In this document: positions 38,729 to 52,100 of the stretch, in pieces
How positions within the stretch are numbered: the first letter of the stretch is position 1
Layout of the letters: the number at the start of each line of letters is the position of its first letter
Assembly (NCBI RefSeq): GCF_910592395.1
Contig: NC_088309.1
Location: forward strand, 6,512,501-6,576,500
Reading direction: 5' to 3'
Length of the DNA stretch: 64,000 bases
From: Lineus longissimus
Taxonomy: Eukaryota > Nemertea > Pilidiophora > Heteronemertea > Lineidae
The notes under the pieces: model-generated
Seen by the model: the letters and a program-made list of their open reading frames with translations, nothing else
Told to the model about the DNA's origin: nothing
The model's database searches: none
Made by a program: the position numbers and the translations under genes

Positions 38729-40080
38729 GTTCCACCTACTAAGTCCCTATGTTTTTTTCATGCTTTAACCTTAAAATTGCCATGTCCATCAGAAGGAATC
38801 AGTGTATGGCTCCACCGAACTCAACTGGTTTGATTTGGTGTAGACATGGCATGATAATGGGTCTCAAAGATAGCTAGACCCCCTGTCCACACCACGTACG
38901 CTCTGGCACCAATTCTCCCTCTCAATGGGTGTACTTTATGAACAGTGCCTAAGGAACATTTTTGAACTTCTTGTACATGTATGTGTCTGTTTGATGATCT
39001 GGAAAAGTCTAAATAGGTTGGTGAAGAGTTGGACCCTACCATGACCAAAGCCTGTGAAAACCAATAATGAGTTCCCCTTGTATTTTGTAGCATGGGTAAA
39101 GAAAAATGTGTAAAACCCGAAGTGATTCAACTCAGACAAAGAGCAAATGCAGAGGAAAAGGGAGACATTCTTGTTGAGGACATTCGATAAAGCACTGTAA
39201 TTAGTGAAATATAATGGTTCAAATGCTTCCTGGTCCCAGTTCTATTTAGATCATAACATCATCCTGATACATGTATGTTAGTACATGTACATCAGTGCAC
39301 AGCAAAACGTGTCACAACATGTTTATCATGATGTCATGAGCCAAAATGATTTCTAAGAACAGGGCCCTTTGAGTTTGCAACTTTCCATTCCAACCTTCAA
39401 CCCTCAGACATACTGGTGTCAATTGTGATGAACACGAAATGTTGGAAGACACCAAATGATCTAAGTCAATACAGTGCAGAAACTTGACTGGTTGTTTGAA
39501 AGTGTGTGAGTGTTGGGGTTTTAATTTTTTCCTCATCGGGCCCACTATTTGCACCAGTTGTCTGAGGGTTGACAGGGCATATTCATTCTAAAATCGATGA
39601 AAATATAAATCTACATGTATTTATTATGTGATGTAAATATCATTATTAATGTATTTTTCTCTACTATTTGTACTACTTTCAGAACTGAACAAGTCATTCA
39701 AACATGTCATGCATTGAGAAATCCAATCTATTCTTTAAAAAAAAATCAGCTGTGTATATCCCAGCACTCATATCAGTTTGAAGACAATACTTAGACGGTG
39801 AACAATATCTTTCAAAAGTAGCCAAAATGAAATTCATTTATTCAAGCCATCTTCTGTGATTCTAAAATTTACGATAGGATTTTTAACTGGGTCATGTTGT
39901 AATCTTCCACATTGTTGTTCTATTGTGGAAATGTACATTGTAGAATGAGTGGTACACTGTACATCCTCATTGTATAGTCTGTTCTCCATTAGGAAAAAAT
40001 TATGACAGGGGCAAGGAAGTCTCTCGTTTAATAAATTTGTGTAAATGTATCTTCGGTGAATATTATGATTGCCTTTGTGT
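38729..40080. other. FIP 3' region
   Basis: Probably 3' UTR or downstream sequence of the FIP gene. AATAAA occurs at 40030-40035 and again further on. No other gene is visible. Confidence 0.4.
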
Positions 40081-40306
40081 AGGCATCAGATGTGCATACA
40101 TTCCCCACATACATGTAGGCATCAGACGTGTATACATTGCCCTCATGTAGGCGTCAGATGTGCTACATTGCCTACATATAGGCTTCAGATGTGCATACAT
40201 GCCTTCTTGTACGCATCAGATGTGCATTCATTGCCTACATGTCCGCATCAGATGTGCATGCGTTGCCTACATGTAGGCATCATATGTGCATACATTGCCA
40301 ACATGA
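40081..40306. repeat. 31-36-bp hairpin minisatellite, seven copies
   Basis: The unit starts with AGGCATCAGATGTGCATACA and ends TTGCCTACATGT. Copies begin at 40081, 40117, 40149, 40180, 40211, 40243 and 40275. Each unit begins TGTAGGCA and ends TGCCTACA, so every copy can fold on itself. Confidence 0.85.
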
Positions 40307-42239
40307 ACATGTAGAACCATCGATCTGTCTCAGTGCTTTAGTGCATGATATGGTTGCTTGCTGTCACTGCTGCCTGTTGTCTGCCTATTCAGGCACCATT
40401 GTATCCCGCCATAAACGTAAGTTGCAACCCTATTTTGTGGATCACTTAATGATCATATTTATCTTCCACACTCTTACTACCAGTAGTTTCTCACTATCAG
40501 TGGCCACCTTCTGTGGTCATTTGAACTCTATATCATATCTCCTTTTTCATATCATATCTCCACTTTCTTATCCATTTACATATCAGCTTTGTACATGCAA
40601 TATGTCTTTGAATTCTGAGCAAGCAAATCGAGGCACTGAGTATCTGACCAGTCAGTGAAGTAATGGGTTTGCATGCGTTAGAAAGGAAAGCAAAGTAACG
40701 GTTTGTGCTGAGCCTGTACGCTGTAAATAATGCCACATTTCAGATGAACATTAATGGCCATTGGATAATGTACAGATTTATACATGGTATCAAAGACATT
40801 GTATTCAGTATATAAATGTACAGTTAGGCCTGAGTCATGTGCGATTAAGCTTATAAATATACATGTGTAGTCCTTTTTCAAGTGTGAATAGTTTCAATAT
40901 ACGGTGTAATATGAGACACCTCTATCAGTGACTTCATGTAACTTAATCTGACCTACAATTCTCCTGCCCATCTTTGTTTCAAGAAGCACATGCAGGTTGA
41001 GAGCTTGATTGGTGCTCAGTTATCAGAAAGGTCGGAAAATAATTTCGACAGTCACATCTGCCAAAATATAGACACTGGGTGATACATTGTATGAGACCAC
41101 ATCCTGAGATCAGGTTTTTGCTATACTAGTAAATGTTCCAGTTCCAAAAGAAGATAATATCATTTAAAAAGCATGTATCAGTGAAATAAAATGTATTGTT
41201 TATCCATGTTACCATGATTACTCTTGAATATGTGATTTGGTGTGATGACCATTGTACAATAAATGCCATTTTCAAAATATTTGCTTTCTGATTTGCTTAT
41301 TTCTCCACCAGCTGAAAGAATTCTTGGTGACAAGTCTACAAATGACTTTTAAGGATCTTTATCGCCACATTATAATATTCCATTGAATTGAGATTGGGAA
41401 AAAAGCCAAGCAGTTCACTTGCTTCCCAAATTTACAGAAGTGTTATTATTCATCTCTAAATAAACTGACGAGGGCCTAACTAACGTCTTCAGATTTAGAC
41501 CCTGAAGCAGCCTATTCAAACATGGATGCTTGAATTCTTCTCCCCGTCTGACATTAGTTTCCTCAGTAGAACTTTTGGAAATATGTCTTGGGATGTGACT
41601 GGTGGCTGGGTATAGAACATTCCTTGGTTACAGGCAATTGATGTCAAGTGGCTTGCCCAAGGTCATCGACAAGGCAGACGCTGGTATCAAGACAACTTAT
41701 CTTATCAATTCCCTAAATTTTGTCTTTAGAAGTAATGTGAATGTATACACATCTTTATCTTTACATTCTACATTAAAACATTTGTTCTTTTTTCATTTCA
41801 TTTGGTACTTCCATAAAATGTTACAACCACTGCATGATAACACAGAATGTTTCTGTCCTGTTCATCGCCGTAGTAATCGTCAAATTGAAAGCAGAGGCCA
41901 TCGCTATCTTCATGAATTTAGGCCAGTTTATGGACTTCAGCTCAATTTTCTTTATATCTGCCACGACCTTGTTGTTAGTTGTTGTTGTAAGAACTATTTT
42001 ATTGCACTGGCATGCTTTTTGGCTCACCTATGACTGAGCCTTTACCATCACGCAGTGTCCGTCGTCGTCGTTAGATATGGGTGGCACGTTTTGTAACCGC
42101 TCAAGCTTTTGAACTCTTACTTGGTACACATGTACCCCCAGGTGACCGCTACTCAGAGACTGAATCGCGGCCTCATACTAAAGAGAAGAATGTATTTAGG
42201 ACAGTCGAGATAGTTACACCTTGAGTGTATAGCGATGTA
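40307..42239. other. intergenic, possible distal 3' end of the FIP transcript
   Basis: AATAAA hexamers lie at 41185-41190 and 41258-41263, the second followed by a T-rich stretch, and could serve as distal poly(A) signals. Open frames at 41602-42033 and 41834-42037 are hydrophobic but have no recognisable family. From about 42010 the sequence resembles the dispersed repeat at 43440-44530. Confidence 0.4.
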
Positions 42240-42326
42240 CAGGGTGGCCCAGAATTATTTTCCCTCATACAATGGATACACAATAGAATTCTATTGTCCA
42301 AAGGAAAATAATTCTAGGCCTCCCTG
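42240..42326. mobile_element. mariner-like mini-element, 87 bp, with TA duplication
   Basis: Terminal inverted repeats of about 25 bases: the left end is CAGGGTGGCCCAGAATTATT and the right end is its reverse complement with two mismatches. TA dinucleotides flank both ends. The CAGGGTG start and TA target are typical of Tc1/mariner elements. It has no transposase. Confidence 0.78.
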
Positions 42327-42710
42327 TAGATAGATGTCTATTACACCCAACCATTCAGTGCCCAATGTCAATGACGCTATTCTATGTTGTTGAACAGGGG
42401 GTCCCATTGACTGCGGCAATCTTCTCTTTGAAACAATGTCGACTACACAAGCGGCATCTGATGTGCTGGTCCTGAACCGAAGAAGTTCTTTACATCATCT
42501 TATCTAACGAAATGAATGTCGAGTCTATTATAGCAGTGAACGATGAAGATGAAGAATGTCAATCCACCTCTGTCTTCTTTACTTTGTCTGGTGACAACAT
42601 CAAGAGGAATCAATAGAGAAATGAAATTTTGTCTCTTTCACAGTATCGGTCTGGACATACATCATGCCCAGATCCTTGATGCTCGCATTATTGCATTTCC
42701 TTATTTAACT

Positions 42711-42757
42711 AATAATAATAATACTAATAATATAATAATAATAATAAACTTTTATTA
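42711..42757. repeat. AAT microsatellite
   Basis: Imperfect AAT/ATA trinucleotide run. Confidence 0.85.
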
Positions 42758-43439
42758 ATGATTAAGGCCATCGGCCCCTTACAATAATACAAATTATTAT
42801 ATCAAGCAATACAACTCAAGATGACAAAACAAAGTAATACAATTAGAATCCGAGTCTCCTATTCCTACTCTTGTATAGAAAAACTGACAAATTTCATAGG
42901 GTTTCTGCACACTAACTATTCATTGAGGAGACAGAGGAATACATCGTTGGCACGGAGAAAGGTAACAATCTGGTACGAAGATATTGCAAAAATACACATA
43001 CATTCAAAACATGAACTAGCTCTCAGCAAGAGCTTGCAGCGGTGAAGTGCAGGAAGCAAAAATGACAAGTTGGTGAAATGGGGTGGGTTTTTATGCACAG
43101 ATTGAAAATACATTGACTTAGTGAATGTTCAATGGAGTAAGGCATTTAATAGGAGAAGCTTTCCGTTCACTTTTACAGTAGAAACCATGAAATCAAAAAA
43201 GGAATGTCTGTGGAAATTGTGGATAAAAATCATTTGATGTTGGGAAAATAGATGTGTTTACATGGTTGAAGGGAAGTGAAGGAGCAGACTGCTCTATAGT
43301 GGAGTCTGTCATTCACAATAATCACTGGTACCCTGGCTACTGAACGATTGGCAGCTTATGGCGCTACCAAGTGTGACGTGACTGCGTATTCTAACTGTGA
43401 AGATGCTCCACCATAGATCTCATCTTTCTGATGAGACGT

Positions 43440-44530
43440 CCAGAAATAGAGCCAGGATCCTCACTGTCCATGTCATCTGTATCTAATCAGGTTTCAAAAA
43501 AAGTGGTACGTTTCTTAACTGCTAGGACTCTCCAGGTCAGGTGACCTCAGACACTGATTTCGGTCCGATCTGATTCTTGACTTGGCCATCAGCAGGCCAA
43601 AAGTGAAAACCTAAAAAGTGTGATATCTCTCTTATAAGTGAATCGTTTTCAATAATATTTTTATAGTAGGTATTCTGAGGTGTAAATGGTGTAAATTGGC
43701 TGTGAGTGTAAGTATGGCACATTTCTTAACCGCAAAAGCTATGAACCTGAAATTTGGTACACATGACTCCCTACGTCAGATGACCTCTGACAACTAATTC
43801 CAGTCCGATCTGATTCTCGACTTCAAAACTGAAAAGGTAAAAAGTGCAATATCTTATCAATTACTCGTTTTCAATAATATTGTTACGGTAGGTACTCCTT
43901 CTTGCAACTGCACAGAAAATAATTCATGTCTAGGTCTGACAGTCTGTACAATACCGCAGTGTCCGGTGTCTGTCGCCCTAGTCATCATAGTCGCCATAGT
44001 CGTAGGTCGTCGGTCATCAGTCATCGTCTGTCGTCGTTCGTTGTCGTCTGTATCCTGTTTCAAAAACCGTGGCACATTTCTTAACTGCTACATGTAGTAA
44101 GTCTATGAACTTGAAACCTTGTACACAGGCCTCTCCAGGTCAGATGACCTCAGACACTTATTTCAGTCCAATCTAATTCTTGACTTAGCCATCAGCAGGC
44201 AAAAAGTGAAGATCTAAAAAGTGTGATATCTCTCTTATAAGTGAATGAATCATTTTCGATAATATTTCCTAGCAAGGATACATCACATATCATACGGGTT
44301 ATTGATTTGACCTACTTTTCAAGGTCACGTAGGTCAAATGGTGTAAATTGGCTGTTTGAGTGTAAATATGGCACGTTTCTTAACCGCTAAAGCTATGAAC
44401 CTGAAATTTGGTGCACATGACTCCCCACGTCAGATAACCTTGGACAATGAATTCCGGACCGATCTGACTCTCGACTTCAAAACTGAAAAGGTAAGAAGTG
44501 CAATATCTCTGCATGAATTCTTTACCAGCA
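43440..44530. repeat. four alternating copies of a dispersed repeat
   Basis: The core GGCACATTTCTTAACCGC, then AAGCTATGAACCTGAAA, then TCCGATCTGATTCT recurs at about 43505, 43710, 44070 and 44370. Copies one and three share GGCCATCAGCAGG. Copies two and four share CTTCAAAACTGAAAAGGTA. The array thus looks like a duplicated pair with a period near 600 bases. A more distant copy lies near 42070-42180. The element class is unknown. Confidence 0.75.
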
Positions 44531-45446
44531 AATATCTAGCGAAATACAAATACTTGTGATGCATTACTGAAAAATGTGAAAAAGATTAAGAAATCTCACT
44601 GAAAAGCTTTTGTGCAGCATTGAAATGGCCTGAAACGATTGACAAAGCCATCAGCTGCATTGTGACTGAAGTCAGGGGCAGGTTTGCTGTTTGACCATGG
44701 ATATCATTTATCTTTCCTGTGTCCTTTCATGGTAGACTTCGTGCATTAATCTCGCTGTGTGGCTCCAAACTTGAAACCAATGATGCCGTTACTCCGTAAC
44801 CCAGGCTGATAGACCAATTTGCCCCCATTTGAACCAAAAAACCTCATTCTCTCTTCGGTCTGAAGTGGTCGGCTGATGCTCTCAGAATTTGATTTTTGCC
44901 TGAAGAGAAGAGACAACAAATAAATACTCTTGTTTAGACATAACACCCATGACTTTGTTTGAATTGCTTCTTCAGCAGACATTTCCACCCTGGGCACAGC
45001 CCAAACAGTTTTATTCATCACCAACAATGGGTCAGGGCTTGAGTTAGAGTTTATTAATCAAGTTTAGAAAAGGGTCTAAAGTTTGATATGAGGCAACGCT
45101 ACTGATCCACCTACATGTATCAAATTGGCTCCATTTATGTCATCATCATTGTGTGGCATTGATTCCTCTCTCTTCACTGATATAGTTCTGGTGGGTCCTT
45201 GCGAAATGTAGAGACTGGACCTGATCAACGCTGCAGGAGTATAAATCAGTAGGTACAACTTTCAAACGGACTAAAACACTGGAAGATAAAAAACGAAGAA
45301 TTATAATTTTTTACCAATTTGGTGGGAAAAGTGCATAATTCTACCTAAAAGAACAAAAGAAACATTTGTCTGAACTTTACAATCCCCAATTTACGTAACC
45401 CTGCAGAAAAACTCAACATGTAGTAACAATAAACAAGCCTGCCAAC
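44531..45446. other. no gene recognised
   Basis: AT-rich sequence with short open frames only. Confidence 0.5.
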
Positions 45447-46030
45447 CCCATTGGTTGATAGGTGACATGACACTGAAACTCGTTTTAGTCCTTCTGTTGT
45501 CCCTCATGGCTAGTTTTGAAGTGCCTACGTCTTACGGTTACAAAACGTGCACCAGGTTGACTGATGGAAGGACAGACACCATTCTATAGTGGTGGATGGA
45601 AGGACAGACACCATTCTGTGTTGACGGATGGAAGGACAGACACCATTCTGAATAGTTATCGTGCTAAATTTTTTGTCAAGGTCATTTCTTTGGCTGTTCT
45701 TCCTCATTGCCAGATTTGCTGTGCCTGTGTCTTGCAGTTTCAGAATGTGCACCATGTTGACGGATGGAATGACAGACGTCATTCTGTGTCGACGAATTCT
45801 GCGTTGACGGATGGAAGGACTGACACCATTCTGAAAAGATATCGTGCTAAAGAGAAACATGCACCATTATGACGGATGGAAGGACAGACACCATTCTGAA
45901 TAGTTATCGTGCTAAATTTTTTGTCAGGGTCGTTTCCTTGCCTGTTCCTCCTCAAGGCCAGATATGAAGTGCCTAGGCCTGTTGGTTGATAGGCAACACG
46001 ATTTCTTGCTTAATCAACACCTGAACTCAT
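45447..46030. repeat. nested repeats next to the satellite array
   Basis: GGATGGAAGGACAGACACC followed by ATTCT recurs at least five times (from 45563, 45596, 45627, 45807 and 45878). A longer phrase, TAGTTATCGTGCTAAATT, follows at 45653 and 45901. TTGGTTGATAGG with a downstream TTTTAGTCC bounds the region at 45451 and 45981. It appears to be a repeat-in-repeat block lying just left of the 1059-bp array. Confidence 0.75.
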
Positions 46031-46130
46031 TTTAGTCCCTCTGACGTCACAATACCGATTGCAGCCATACCGTATCGGTCCTACGAATAACTGGGACAAT
46101 GGGCGATCAAGTGGGACATGGAGTTCCATT

Positions 46131-49100
46131 CCCAAAATTACCAAGTCCTGACAAGCTTATAGACAAAACGTATCAAGTGCAAAATACCAGGACCAAGGGT
46201 TTCCTCAAGAAACATGCAGTAAGACTCACATCGATCTTCAGTCAACAACGACAAGACAATCCTTCCTAACCTGGAATACGCTCCAACACCTTGGTATCCC
46301 TACCACAAGAGAGACCTAGACTGTCCTGTGTCAGGACGTTATGCAGTGGACAAAGCATAATCTGTTCTGATCAGAGGATTGCGGCTGCGTTTCCTGTATC
46401 AGACGGTGAAACCACATTCGACTCACTATCTGCTCTATTAGAGAACTGCTCTGGTTGCCAGACTGGCCCAGAGGATTGCGGCTGGGTTTCCTGTGTCAGA
46501 CAGCGGAACCACATTCGACTCACTATCTGCTCTATTAGAGAACTACTCTGATCAGACGATTAAAACCTGATCACTCGTGTCAGATTGCAAACCAAAGCAT
46601 AGCATGCATATTCTGACCAGAATACTGACCATTAAAAACACTGATAAAGATTCAAAGTGCCTAGGCCCGTCAAAAGGATCAAAGTCTTGTGTTTATAAGT
46701 TACCATTGTATGCCTTAGAGGTGGCGAAATGGTACTGTTTAGACAAGAAGTCTCTCCAAATGCCTCATAGAAGCAGAGGGATTAAAATCTTGTCTTTATT
46801 GGCTAACAAATGCTTACCCTTTCCAAAGACATCCTTTCGGGAATCATAATTCCCACGGGGGTGACTGACTCTTCCACCCTTCCCCCACTCCCCCCGTGCG
46901 AACGTATCATAGATAAAGCCAGGTCCTTGAGATCGTGGTGGAATGTCATCAAAAATTGCAAGCAGATGCCAGGGAGACCACTATCTGACATCCATAACAG
47001 CTTACCTCCCTCTTTAGCTAGTTACAGTCGGTGTGACACAACAGGCGAGTATAGTGGTTGCCATATTGATTGATTTATAACATCATATGAAATATATCCC
47101 ATCAAGAAAATATGACAAAATTTCTGTCATATTACACACCGATGAAGGATGAGGCCGATAAAAACAATAGAGTGGGAACGAATCACTTTTGGCAGTTCAT
47201 AAAAAGTTAAAGATAGGAGGTATAAGGTATATCCCAAAATTACCAAGACCACAGGTTTCCTCTGCAGAAACATACTGTAAGACTCCCATCGATCTTAAGT
47301 CAACAACGACAAGAGAGTCCTTCCTCTCCTGGAATATGCCCCAACACCTTGGTATCCCTACCACAAGAAAGACCTAGACTGTCCTGTGTCAGGACGTTAT
47401 GCAGTGGACCAAGCATAATCTGTTCTGATCAGAGGATTGCGGCTGCGTTTCCTGTATCAGACGGTGAAACCACATTCGACTCACTATCTGCTCTATTAGA
47501 GAACTGCTCTGGTTGCCAGACTGGCCCAGAGGATTGCGGCTGGGTTTCCTGTGTCAGACGGCGGAACCACATTCGACTCACTATCTGCTCTATTAGAGAA
47601 CTACTCTGATCAGACGATTAAAACCTGATCACTCGTGTCAGATGGCAAACTAAAGCATAGCATGCATATTCTGACCAGAATACTGACCATTAAAAACATT
47701 GATAAAGATTCGAAGTGCCTAGGCCCGTCAAAAGGATCCCAGTCTTATGTTTATAAGTTACCATTGTATGCCTTAGAGGTGGCAAAATGGTACTGTTTAG
47801 ACAAGAAGTCTCTCCAAATGCCTCATAGAAGCAGAGGGATTAAAATCTTGTCTTTATTGGCTAACAAATGCTTACCCTTTCCAAAGACATCCTTTTAGGA
47901 ATCATAATTCCCACGGGGCTGACTGGCTCTTCTGACCTTCCCCCACTCCCCCCGTGCGAACGTATCATTAGATAAAGCCAGGTCCTTGAGATCGTGGTGG
48001 AATGTCAACAAAAACTGCAAGCAAATGCCAGGGAGACATCTATCTGACATCCATAACAGCTTACCTCCCTCTTTGGCTAGTTACAGTCGGTGTGACACAA
48101 CTGGCGAGTATAGTGGTTGCCATATTGATTGATTTATAACATCATATGAAATATATCCCATCAAGAAAATATGACCAAATTTTTGTCATATTACACACCG
48201 ATGAAGGATGAGGCTGATAAAAACAATAGAGTGGGAACGAATCACTTTTGGCAGTTCATAAAAAGTTAAAAATAGGAGGTATAAGGTATATCCCAAAATT
48301 ACCAAGACCACGGGTTTCCTCTGCAGAAACATACTGTAAGACTCCCATCGATCTTAAGTCAACAACGACAAGAGAGTCCTTCCTCTCCTGGAATATGCCC
48401 CAACACCTTGGTATCCCTACCACAAGAAAGACCTAGACTGTCCTGTGTCAGGACGTTATGCAGTGGACAAAGCATAATCTGTTCTGATCAGAGGATTGCG
48501 GCTGCGTTTCCTGTATCAGACGGTGAAACCACATTCGACTCACTATCTGCTCTATTAGAGAACTGCTCTGGTTGCCAGACTGGCCCAGAGGATTGCGGCT
48601 GGGTTTCCTGTGTCAGACGGCGGAACCACATTCGACTCACTATCTGCTCTATTAGAGAACTACTCTGATCAGACGATTAAAACCTGATCACTCGTGTCAG
48701 ATTGCAAACCAAAGCATAGCATGCATATTCTGACCAGAATACTGACCATTAAAAACACTGATAAAGATTCAAAGTGCCTAGGCCCGTCAAAAGGATCAAA
48801 GTCTTGTGTTTATAAGTTACCATTGTATGCCTTAGAGGTGGCGAAATGGTACTGTTTAGACAAGAAGTCTCTCCAAATGCCTCATAGAAGCAGAGGGATT
48901 AAAATCTTGTCTTTATTGGCTAACAAATGCTTACCCTTTCCAAAGACATCCTTTCGGGAATCATAATTCCCACGGGGGTGACTGGCTCTTTCACCCTTCC
49001 CCCACTCCCCCCGTGCGAACGTATCATTAGATAAAGCCAGGTCCTTGAGGTCGTGGTGGAATGTCATCAAAAATTGCAAGCAGATGCCAGCGAGACCACT

Positions 49101-52100
49101 ATCTGACATCCATAACAGCTTACCTCCCTCTTTAGATAGTTACAGTCGGTGTGACACAACAGGCGAGTATAGTGGTTGCCATATTGATTGATTTATAACA
49201 TCATATGAAATATATCCCATCAAGAAAATATGACAAAATTTTTGTCATATTACACACCGATGAAGGATAAGGCCGATAAAAACAATAGAGTGGGAACGAA
49301 TCACTTTTGGCAGTTCATAAAAAGTTAAAGATAGGAGGTATAAGGTATATCCCAAAATTACCAAGACCCTGGGTTTCCTCTGCAGAAACATACTGTAAGA
49401 CTCCCATCGATCTTAAGTCAACAACGACAAGAGAGTCCTTCCTCTCCTGGAATATGCCCCAACACCTTGGTATCCCTACCACAAGAAAGACCTAGACTGT
49501 CCTGTGTCAGGACGTTATGCAGTGGACCAAGCATAATCTGTTCTGATCAGAGGATTGCGGCTGCGTTTCCTGTATCAGACGGTGAAACCACATTCGACTC
49601 ACTATCTGCTCTATTAGAGAACTGCTCTGGTTGCCAGACTGGCCCAGAGGATTGCGGCTGGGTTTCCTGTGTCAGACGGCGGAACCACATTCGACTCACT
49701 ATCTGCTCTATTAGAGAACTACTCTGATCAGACGATTAAAACCTGATCACTCGTGTCAGATTGCAAACCAAAGCATAGCATGCATATTCTGACCAGAATA
49801 CTGACCATTAAAAACATTGATAAAGATTCGAAGTGCCTAGGCCCGTCAAAAGGATCAAAGTCTTGTGTTTATAAGTTACCATTGTATGCCTTAGAGGTGG
49901 CGAAATGGTACTGTTTAGACAAGAAGTCTCTCCAAATGCCTCATAGAAGCAGAGGGATTAAAATCTTGTCTTTATTGGCTAACAAATGCTTACCCTTTCC
50001 AAAGACATCCTTTCGGGAATCATAATTCCCACGGGGGTGACTGGCTCTTCCACCCTTCCCCCACTCCCCCCGTGCGAACGTATCATTAGATAAAGCCAGG
50101 TCCTTGAGATCGTGGTGGAATGTCAACAAAAACTGCAAACAAATGCCAGGGAGACATCTATCTGACATCCATAACAGCTTACCTCCCTCTTTGGCTAGTT
50201 ACAGTCGGTGTGACACAACTGGCGAGTATAGTGGTTGCCATATTGATTGATTTATAACATCATATGAAATATATCCCATCAAGAAAATATGACCAAATTT
50301 TTGTCATATTACACACCGATGAAGGATGAGGCCGATAAAAACAATAGAGTGGGAACGAATCACTTTTGGCAGTTCATAAAAAGTTAAAGATAGGAGGTAT
50401 AAGGTATATCCCAAAATTACCAAGACCACGGGTTTCCTCTGCAGAAACATACTGTAAGACTCCCATCGATCTTAAGTCAACAACGACAAGAGAGTCCTTC
50501 CTCTCCTGGAATATGCCCCAACACCTTGGTATCCCTACCACAAGAAAGACCTAGACTGTCCTGTGTCAGGACGTTATGCAGTGGACAAAGCATAATCTGT
50601 TCTGATCAGAGGATTGCGGCTGCGTTTCCTGTATCAGACGGTGAAACCACATTCGACTCACTATCTGCTCTATTAGAGAACTGCTCTGGTTGCCAGACTG
50701 GCCCAGAGGATTGCGGCTGGGTTTCCTGTGTCAGACGGCGGAACCACATTCGACTCACTATCTGCTCTATTAGAGAACTACTCTGATCAGACGATTAAAA
50801 CCTGATCACTCGTGTTAGATGGCAAACTAAAGCATAGCATGCATATTCTGACCAGAATACTGACCATTAAAAACACTGATAAAGATTCAAAGTGCCTAGG
50901 CCCGTCAAAAGGATCAAAGTCTTGTGTTTATAAGTTACCATTGTATGCCTTAGAGGTGGCGAAATGGTACTGTTCAGACAAGAAGTCTCTCCAAATGCCT
51001 CATAGAAGCAGAGGGATTAAAATCTTGTCTTTATTGGCTAACAAATGCTTACCCTTTCCAAAGACATCCTTTCGGGAATCATAATTCCCACGGGGGTGAC
51101 TGGCTCTTTCACCCTTCCCCCACTCCCCCCGTGCGAACGTATCATTAGATAAAGCCAGGTCCTTGAGGTCGTGGTGGAATGTCATCAAAAATTGCAAGCA
51201 GATGCCAGCGAGACCACTATCTGACATCCATAACAGCTTACCTCCCTCTTTAGCTAGTTACAGTCGGTGTGACACAACTGGCGAGTATAGTGGTTGCCAT
51301 ATTGATTGATTTATAACATCATATGAAATATATCCCATCAAGAAAATATGACCAAATTTTTGTCATATTACACACCGATGAAGGATAAGGCCGATAAAAA
51401 CAATAGAGTGGGAACGAATCACTTTTGGCAGTTCATAAAAAGTTAAAGATAGGAGGTATAAGGTATATCCCAAAATTACCATGACCACGGGTTTCCTCTG
51501 CAGAAACATACTGTAAGACTCCCATCGATCTTAAGTCAACAACGACAAGAGAGTCCTTCCTCTCCTGGAATATGCCCCAACACCTTGGTATCCCTACCAC
51601 AAGAAAGACCTAGACTGTCCTGTGTCAGGACCTTATGCAGTGGACCAAGCATAATCTGTTCTGATCAGAGGATTGCGGCTGCGTTTCCTGTATCAGACGG
51701 TGAAACCACATTCGACTCACTATCTGCTCTATTAGAGAACTGCTCTGGTTGCCAGACTGGCCCAGAGGATTGCGGCTGGGTTTCCTGTGTCAGACGGCGG
51801 AACCACATTCGACTCACTATCTGCTCTATTAGAGAACTACTCTGATCAGACGATTAAAACCTGATCACTCGTGTCAGATTGCAAACCAAAGCATAGCATG
51901 CATATTCTGACCAGAATACTGACCATTAAAAACATTGATAAAGATTCGAAGTGCCTAGGCCCGTCAAAAGGATCAAAGTCTTGTGTTTATAAGTTACCAT
52001 TGTATGCCTTAGAGGTGGCGAAATGGTACTGTTTAGACAAGAAGTCTCTCCAAATGCCTCATAGAAGCAGAGGGATTAAAATCTTGTCTTTATTGGCTAA

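Noticed and set aside
41602-42037. Two overlapping hydrophobic frames of 143 and 67 codons
   Set aside because: No recognised family and no convincing splice partners. The end overlaps a dispersed repeat. Kept out as genes.
46810-47073. Longer frame of 87 codons at the end of the first satellite unit
   Set aside because: It is open only because this unit lacks one T (ATCATAGAT against ATCATTAGAT). Other units are closed there.
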